Source of the DNA: Candidatus Segatella intestinihominis
Lineage (GTDB): Bacteria; Bacteroidota; Bacteroidia; Bacteroidales; Bacteroidaceae
NCBI GenBank assembly: GCA_900548535.1
Contig: URLG01000086.1
Location: 1-10,482 of the forward strand
Reading direction: 5' to 3'
Length of the DNA stretch: 10,482 nt
Shown: in pieces, positions 6,410 through 10,482 of the stretch
How the letters are laid out: the number at the start of each line of letters is the position of its first letter
Numbering within the stretch: position 1 is the first letter of the stretch
Position numbers and translations under genes: made by a program
The notes under the pieces: generated by a model
Seen by the model: only the letters and a program-made list of their open reading frames with translations
Database searches by the model: none
Told to the model about the DNA's origin: nothing

Positions 6410-8752
6410 TTATTCCGTCAGTTTCTTTGCCATGTTGAGGGCGGCTCTTCTGCCGTCGCCCATGGCAAGGATCACGGTGGCTCCACCTCTCACAATGTCG
6501 CCGCCAGCATAGATTTCCTCTTGTGAACTCTGCATCTGCTCGTTTACCACGATGGTGTTCTTTCTGCCTAGCTCCAAGCCTTCGATGCTCTGAGGTACCA
6601 GTGGGTTAGGGCTAACACCTACGGCTACGATGACCTGGTCGCACTCCAAGGTTGCGGTTTCGCCTGTAGCCTCTGGACGGCGTCTGCCACTGGCATCAGG
6701 TTCGCCCAGTTGCATTACGTCGAGAACTACAGCCTTCACGGCTCCCTTCTCATCAGCCTCATATTCACGAGGATTGTGCAGGGTGAGGAAGTTGATGCCT
6801 TCTTCCTTGGCGTGCTTCACCTCTTCCAGTCGGGCAGGCATCTCTGCCTCCGAGCGGCGGTATACCAGGGTAACGTCGGCACCCAGACGCTTGGCGGTGC
6901 GGCAGCTGTCCATCGCTGTGTTGCCACCGCCCACTACTACCACCTTCTTGCCCAGGTTGATAGGGGTATCGCTGTAAGGGTTGGCGGCATCCATCAGGTT
7001 CACACGGGTCAGATATTCGTTGCTCGACATGATGTTGAGCGCATTCTCGCCAGGGATGTTCATGAAGTTTGGCAGTCCGGCTCCCGAACCCACGAAGATG
7101 CCCTTGAATCCCTGCTCGTTCAAGTCCTTCACGGAGATGGTCTTGCCCACGATGCAGTCGGTTACGAATTTCACGCCCATCTTCTGCAGGTTCTCTATCT
7201 CCACGTCTACGATGGCATTAGGCAGACGGAACTCAGGGATACCATATTTCAGTACACCACCTATCTCGTGCAGAGCCTCGAATACGGTTACGTCGAATCC
7301 CTTCTTTGCCATATCGCCTGCGAAGCTCAAGCCGGAAGGACCAGAACCAACCACTGCCACCTTGATGCCATTCTCTGCCTCCTTCTCTGGTACGGAGATG
7401 TTGCCGCTCTGTCGCTCGTAGTCGGCAGCGAATCTTTCGAGATAGCCGATAGCCACGGCAGGATGCCCCATCTTCAGATGTACGCACTTGCTCTCGCATT
7501 GCTTCTCCTGAGGACAAACTCTTCCGCAAACGGCTGGCAGGGCTGAGGTATTCTTCAGAACCTTGGCTGCGGCTAAGAACTGCCCACGCTCTATGTTCTT
7601 GACAAAGGAAGGGATGTTGATGCTTACAGGGCAGCCCTCCATACAGCTAGGCTTCGGGCAATCGAGACAGCGCTTGGCCTCGGTCATTGCCATCTCCTTG
7701 GTCAAGCCGATGTTTACCTCCTCGGTTCTTGTGGTAGCGCGGTATACTGGGTCAAGCTCAGGCATCTTGGCACGCTCTATGGCGGTGCGCTCCTTCGGTT
7801 TGAGTGATGCTCTCAACTCCTTGCGCCACTCTGAGTTACGGTCGGTTAGTTCATCTATTGATTCAGATGTAGGCTCCACGTCCATGGTTACGTCTGTGGT
7901 TTCCTTCTGCTTGGCAGCGTCCACGCTTGCCAGGTGCTCCTCGAAGTGCTCCATCTCCTCGCGCTCGGCATCCTTGAAGGTACCCATGCGCTTGAACATC
8001 TCGTCCCAATCCACCAAGGCTCCGTCAAATTCAGGGCCGTCGATACATACAAACTTGGTCTTGCCACCGATGGTGAGTCGGCAGGCACCACACATACCCG
8101 TACCATCCACCATGATGGTGTTGAGCGATACGTCGGTAGGCAGGTTGTACTTCTGGGTGAGCAGGCAGCAGAACTTCATCATGATAGGAGGACCGATGGC
8201 GAATACCTTGTCGATGTGCTCCTGGTTGATGAGCTTCTCGATGCCCACGGTTACCACGCCCTTCTCGCCGTAGCTGCCATCGTCGGTCATGATGATGAGC
8301 TCGTCGCAGGATGCTCTTACCTCATCCTCCATGATGACGAGGTCCTTGCTTCTGCCAGCGATGACGGAGAGCACACGGTTGCCCGCAGCCTTCAATGCCT
8401 TGATGATAGGCAGCATCGGAGCCACGCCCACGCCACCTCCGGCGCAGATGACGGTACCGAAGTTCTCGATATGGGTAGGGTTGCCCAATGGACCCACCAC
8501 GTCATGTATCTCGTCGCCTTCGTTCAGGGCGCAGAGCTTGGTAGAGGAGAGTCCCACCTTCTGTACCACCAGGGTGATGGTACCCTTCTCGATATCGGCA
8601 TCAGCGATGGTGAGCGGCATGCGCTCGCTGTTGTTGTCTACTCGGATGATGACAAAGTTGCCTGCCTTGCGACTCTTGGCGATGAGTGGAGCTTCTACAT
8701 CGAAGCGGAAGACTTTCTCAGAGTATTGTATCTTCTTGATAATCTTGTTCAT
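6410..8752 (-). CDS. Fused NfnAB-type NAD(P)H:ferredoxin oxidoreductase (PyrK-like + GltD-like, 780 aa)
   Basis: Residues 1-250 are an NfnA/SudB/PyrK-type ferredoxin reductase: FAD part (about 1-97), NAD-binding CAGGGVGVAPMLP (103-115), and a [2Fe-2S] site D216-x4-C221-x2-C224...C236. Three Cys plus an Asp is the ligand set described for NfnA. Residues 250-345 are a charged linker. Residues 346-780 are an NfnB/SudA/GltD-type flavoprotein: eight cysteines for two [4Fe-4S] clusters (C362, C365, C370, C374, C409, C413, C419, C423), FAD fold GSGPSG at 469-474, NADPH site GGGNTA at 608-613, and a second FAD contact GGDIVRGGATVILAMGDG at 750-767. In separate-subunit form this pair carries out flavin-based electron bifurcation between NADH, NADPH and ferredoxin, or sulfide/polysulfide reactions. 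Pipelines often name such fusions as dihydroorotate dehydrogenase B NAD-binding subunit/NADPH-dependent glutamate synthase. No GltB-type large subunit is nearby. I chose the ATG at 8752 (MNKIIKK) because an upstream extension to 8848 reads through a terminator. Confidence 0.93.
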   Translation of the reverse strand: MNKIIKKIQYSEKVFRFDVEAPLIAKSRKAGNFVIIRVDNNSERMPLTIADADIEKGTITLVVQKVGLSSTKLCALNEGDEIHDVVGPLGNPTHIENFGTVICAGGGVGVAPMLPIIKALKAAGNRVLSVIAGRSKDLVIMEDEVRASCDELIIMTDDGSYGEKGVVTVGIEKLINQEHIDKVFAIGPPIMMKFCCLLTQKYNLPTDVSLNTIMVDGTGMCGACRLTIGGKTKFVCIDGPEFDGALVDWDEMFKRMGTFKDAEREEMEHFEEHLASVDAAKQKETTDVTMDVEPTSESIDELTDRNSEWRKELRASLKPKERTAIERAKMPELDPVYRATTRTEEVNIGLTKEMAMTEAKRCLDCPKPSCMEGCPVSINIPSFVKNIERGQFLAAAKVLKNTSALPAVCGRVCPQEKQCESKCVHLKMGHPAVAIGYLERFAADYERQSGNISVPEKEAENGIKVAVVGSGPSGLSFAGDMAKKGFDVTVFEALHEIGGVLKYGIPEFRLPNAIVDVEIENLQKMGVKFVTDCIVGKTISVKDLNEQGFKGIFVGSGAGLPNFMNIPGENALNIMSSNEYLTRVNLMDAANPYSDTPINLGKKVVVVGGGNTAMDSCRTAKRLGADVTLVYRRSEAEMPARLEEVKHAKEEGINFLTLHNPREYEADEKGAVKAVVLDVMQLGEPDASGRRRPEATGETATLECDQVIVAVGVSPNPLVPQSIEGLELGRKNTIVVNEQMQSSQEEIYAGGDIVRGGATVILAMGDGRRAALNMAKKLTE

Positions 8753-8831
8753 GTGTTTTCGGGTTTCTGTATTGTTAGTTGTTTGTAAGATTACTTGCTT
8801 GCACATCTTGCGCCCTATATAAAAACGCAAA
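8753..8831 (-). other. Leader region of the fused flavoprotein gene
   Basis: Seventy-nine bases between the serS terminator and the flavoprotein ATG. I find no full TAnnTTTG -7 box here; TAATCTTA on the minus strand is the nearest and has two mismatches. There is no Shine-Dalgarno site either. The gene may depend on read-through from serS or on a promoter I cannot recognise. Confidence 0.3.
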
Positions 8832-8873
8832 AGGATAACTTCGGCCATCCTATTGGACAGCCGAGGTTATCCT
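8832..8873 (-). terminator. Rho-independent terminator after serS
   Basis: A 14-bp stem: 8832-8845 pairs with 8860-8873, with a 14-nt loop that may hold a 3-bp inner stem. In minus-strand RNA the arms are AGGATAACCTCGGC and GCCGAAGTTATCCT with one A-C mismatch. The downstream sequence is TTTGCGTTTTTATATAG, a good U-rich tract. It starts 59 bases after the serS stop and lies between serS and the flavoprotein gene. Confidence 0.75.
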
Positions 8874-8932
8874 CGTACAATCATGTTATTCTCTTAATCT
8901 TTATGATAATATGTATTCGGCTAATGCTTGGA

Positions 8933-10225
8933 TTAGTCGAAGTTCTTGTCATCGAGCATCTCGAATCCGCAGTAAGGTACCAATACCTTAGGTACACGGA
9001 TACCCTCTGGAGTCTGGTTGTTCTCCAAGATAGAGGCTACGATACGTGGCAAGGCGAGGGCAGAGCCATTCAATGTGTGGCAAAGCTCAATCTTCTTATC
9101 ATCTGCATGGCGATAGCGGCAGTGCAGACGGTTAGCCTGGTAGCTCTCGAAGTTAGACACAGAAGATACCTCCAACCAGCGCTGCTGAGCAGCACTCCAA
9201 GTCTCGAAGTCGTAGCAGATAGAAGATGTGAAGCTCATATCACCACCGCAGAGACGGAGGATGTGGTATGGCAACTCCAGCTTCTTCAAGAGACCCTCTA
9301 CATGGTCGAGCATCTCCTTCAATGACTCGTATGAGTGGCCTGGCTTGTCGATGCGTACAATCTCCACCTTGTCGAACTGGTGCAGACGGTTCAGTCCACG
9401 TACGTCCTTACCATAGCTACCAGCCTCACGACGGAAGCAAGCAGAGTAAGCGCAACGCTTGATAGGAAGATCCTTCTCATCGAGGATTACATCACGGAAG
9501 ATGTTGGTTACAGGCACCTCAGCTGTAGGGATGAGGAAGAGGTTGTCGAGATTGGCGTGATACATCTGACCCTCCTTGTCTGGGAGCTGACCTGTACCAA
9601 GACCAGAAGCCTCATTGACTACGTAAGGAGGCTGAATCTCCAAGTAGCCGCTCTTGCGAGCCTCGTCGAGGAAGAATGCCTCGAGCGCACGCTGGAAGCG
9701 AGCCATCTTGCCGATATATACAGGGAAACCTGCGCCGGTGATCTTCACACCGAGGTCGAAGTCAACGAGGTTGTACTTCTTCAAGAGATCCCAGTGGCAG
9801 AGAGCGTCAGGACCGAGCTCTGGCTTTACGCCGCCTTCCTTCACTACTACGTTGTCGGCAGCGTCCTTGCCCTCAGGTACCTCATCGCAAGGGATGTTAG
9901 GGATTTCGAGCAACTCGTTGGTCATATCCTGCTGAGCCTTCTCCATGATTTCCTCCAGTGCCTTGCCGTCAGCCTTGAGGGCAGCCACCTGAGCCTTAGC
10001 CTGCTCAGCTTCTTCTTTTTTACCTTCCTTCATGAGGGCACCAATCTGCTTAGCAAACTGGTTAGCCTGCTGCTTGTTGTTGTCCAGCTTCTGCTGAGCC
10101 TCACGACGGATCTTGTCGTATTCCAATACTTTCTCTACGGCCTCACGAGCATTAGGGAAATGCTTCTTCTCAAGACCTTTAACTACACGTTCAGTTTCTT
10201 CACTGATAAGTTTAAGTGTAAGCAT
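8933..10225 (-). CDS. serS: Seryl-tRNA synthetase (430 aa)
   Basis: Class II aminoacyl-tRNA synthetase that charges tRNA-Ser (and supplies Ser-tRNA-Sec where that exists). The N-terminus MLTLKLISEETERVVKGLEK leads into the long antiparallel coiled-coil arm (about 25-105, rich in K, E, A and Q) that grips the long variable arm of tRNA-Ser. The catalytic core has the motif 1 region (about 165-200, ending YLEIQPP), the serine-binding TAEVP (234-238), motif 2 FRREAGSYGKDVRGLNRLHQF (264-284) and motif 3 NGSALALPRIVASILENNQ (386-404). The length fits the family (about 420-430). The gene lies downstream of the ribosomal protein gene but is separated from it by a terminator, and has its own TAnnTTTG box. 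A second terminator follows its stop. The annotated start gives the expected N-terminus, and all three class II motifs are intact. Confidence 0.98.
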   Translation of the reverse strand: MLTLKLISEETERVVKGLEKKHFPNAREAVEKVLEYDKIRREAQQKLDNNKQQANQFAKQIGALMKEGKKEEAEQAKAQVAALKADGKALEEIMEKAQQDMTNELLEIPNIPCDEVPEGKDAADNVVVKEGGVKPELGPDALCHWDLLKKYNLVDFDLGVKITGAGFPVYIGKMARFQRALEAFFLDEARKSGYLEIQPPYVVNEASGLGTGQLPDKEGQMYHANLDNLFLIPTAEVPVTNIFRDVILDEKDLPIKRCAYSACFRREAGSYGKDVRGLNRLHQFDKVEIVRIDKPGHSYESLKEMLDHVEGLLKKLELPYHILRLCGGDMSFTSSICYDFETWSAAQQRWLEVSSVSNFESYQANRLHCRYRHADDKKIELCHTLNGSALALPRIVASILENNQTPEGIRVPKVLVPYCGFEMLDDKNFD

Positions 10226-10263
10226 AAAATATCTTTTTTATTATTTAATTTACTTTCTGAAGG

Positions 10264-10271
10264 CAAAATTA
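10264..10271 (-). promoter_or_regulatory. serS promoter, -7 element
   Basis: The minus strand reads TAATTTTG, matching TAnnTTTG, 38 bases upstream of the serS ATG. A weak -33 candidate (ATTG) lies 21 nt further upstream. The leader would be about 30 nt and very A/T rich, as is common in this phylum. Confidence 0.6.
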
Positions 10272-10378
10272 CAAAAAATATTTCGGATAGCGCAATGTTT
10301 TCTTACTTTTTTTTGTGTTAGGGCAAGATTTTGTGTATTTTAGGATTGTGGGGTGTGCGAAAGGGATATATACGAAGA

Positions 10379-10405
10379 AAGCCTGCTCTAGGTGAGAGCA
10401 GGCTT
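10379..10405 (-). terminator. Terminator downstream of the ribosomal protein gene
   Basis: A perfect 11-bp stem, AAGCCTGCTCT (10379-10389) with AGAGCAGGCTT (10395-10405), and a 5-nt loop. On the minus strand it is followed by TCTTCGTATAT, a moderate U-tract. It lies 43 bases past the stop at 10449 and separates the ribosomal transcript from serS. Confidence 0.75.
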
Positions 10406-10448
10406 CTATGTTGTTTGTTTGGAATAGTTTTTTCTAAAACTTTAAAAT

Positions 10449-10482
10449 TTAAGCGTCAGCTTTCTTAGTCTTCTCAGCGTAA
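10449..10482 (-). CDS. rpmA: C-terminal end of a ribosomal protein, probably L27 (runs off the right edge)
   Basis: Ten codons and a TAA stop are visible, encoding YAEKTKKADA. A lysine-rich tail of this kind next to serS fits the order rplU-rpmA-serS that I recall for Bacteroidota, which makes L27 the best guess. The fragment is far too short to prove identity. What supports coding is the in-frame end, the basic tail, and a hairpin terminator 43 bases downstream. Confidence 0.55.
   Translation of the reverse strand, partial: YAEKTKKADA

Noticed and set aside
6710..8788. Long plus-strand open frames over the flavoprotein gene (up to 284 codons)
   Set aside because: Antisense to a gene with intact cofactor motifs; the openness follows from codon bias on the other strand.
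8753..8848. N-terminal extension of the flavoprotein to 8848
   Set aside because: The extra 32 codons run into the serS terminator hairpin and have no resemblance to the family N-terminus.
9335..10321. Plus-strand open frame of 328 codons with hydrophobic stretches
   Set aside because: Antisense to serS. The Leu/Val-rich look arises from the complement of Lys/Glu/Gln codons in the coiled-coil arm.

Overview
The window is ordinary chromosomal DNA from a member of the Bacteroidota, most likely a Prevotellaceae species (Prevotella/Segatella type). Three observations point there. Several genes are preceded by the Bacteroidota -7 promoter element TAnnTTTG. Coding sequences mostly lack strong Shine-Dalgarno sites. 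The gene content also fits: valS divergent to mazG, a lipocalin-like lipoprotein, a short ECF sigma factor followed by an outer-membrane-barrel protein, a fused NfnAB-type flavoprotein, and serS next to rpmA. The genus is inferred from resemblance; no search was run.

Layout. The left end (1-1807, minus) holds the N-terminal two thirds of valyl-tRNA synthetase. A 100-bp divergent promoter region (1808-1907) separates it from a plus-strand cluster: mazG, a small lipoprotein gene and rnz (RNase Z), closed by a strong hairpin terminator at 4382-4416. A second plus-strand unit follows: an ECF sigma-70 factor (4459-5013) overlapping by 8 bp a 432-residue membrane protein (5006-6304). A hairpin at 6330-6360 looks able to terminate in both directions between this unit and the convergent minus-strand genes. 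The right half is minus strand: the last codons of a ribosomal protein, probably L27 (rpmA, 10449-10482), a terminator, serS (8933-10225), another terminator, and a 780-residue fusion of an NfnA/PyrK-like and an NfnB/GltD-like module (6410-8752).

How the genes work together. valS, serS and rpmA serve translation, rnz matures tRNA 3' ends, and mazG cleans the nucleotide pool. The fused flavoprotein balances NADH, NADPH and ferredoxin. The sigma factor and the overlapping protein form a likely signalling pair. The second protein has a short cytoplasmic N-terminus, one transmembrane helix, a long Ala/Ser-rich linker and a C-terminal beta-barrel domain, so one chain could connect the outer membrane to a cytoplasmic sigma factor. 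This is the most interesting item in the window. Next come a 38-bp imperfect palindrome that contains both divergent promoters of valS and mazG, and a 7-bp tandem repeat inserted in frame in the linker of mazG.

No tRNA or rRNA gene, insertion sequence, CRISPR array or phage gene was seen. No stretch over 300 bases lacks a gene; the largest gap is 10226-10448 (223 bp).
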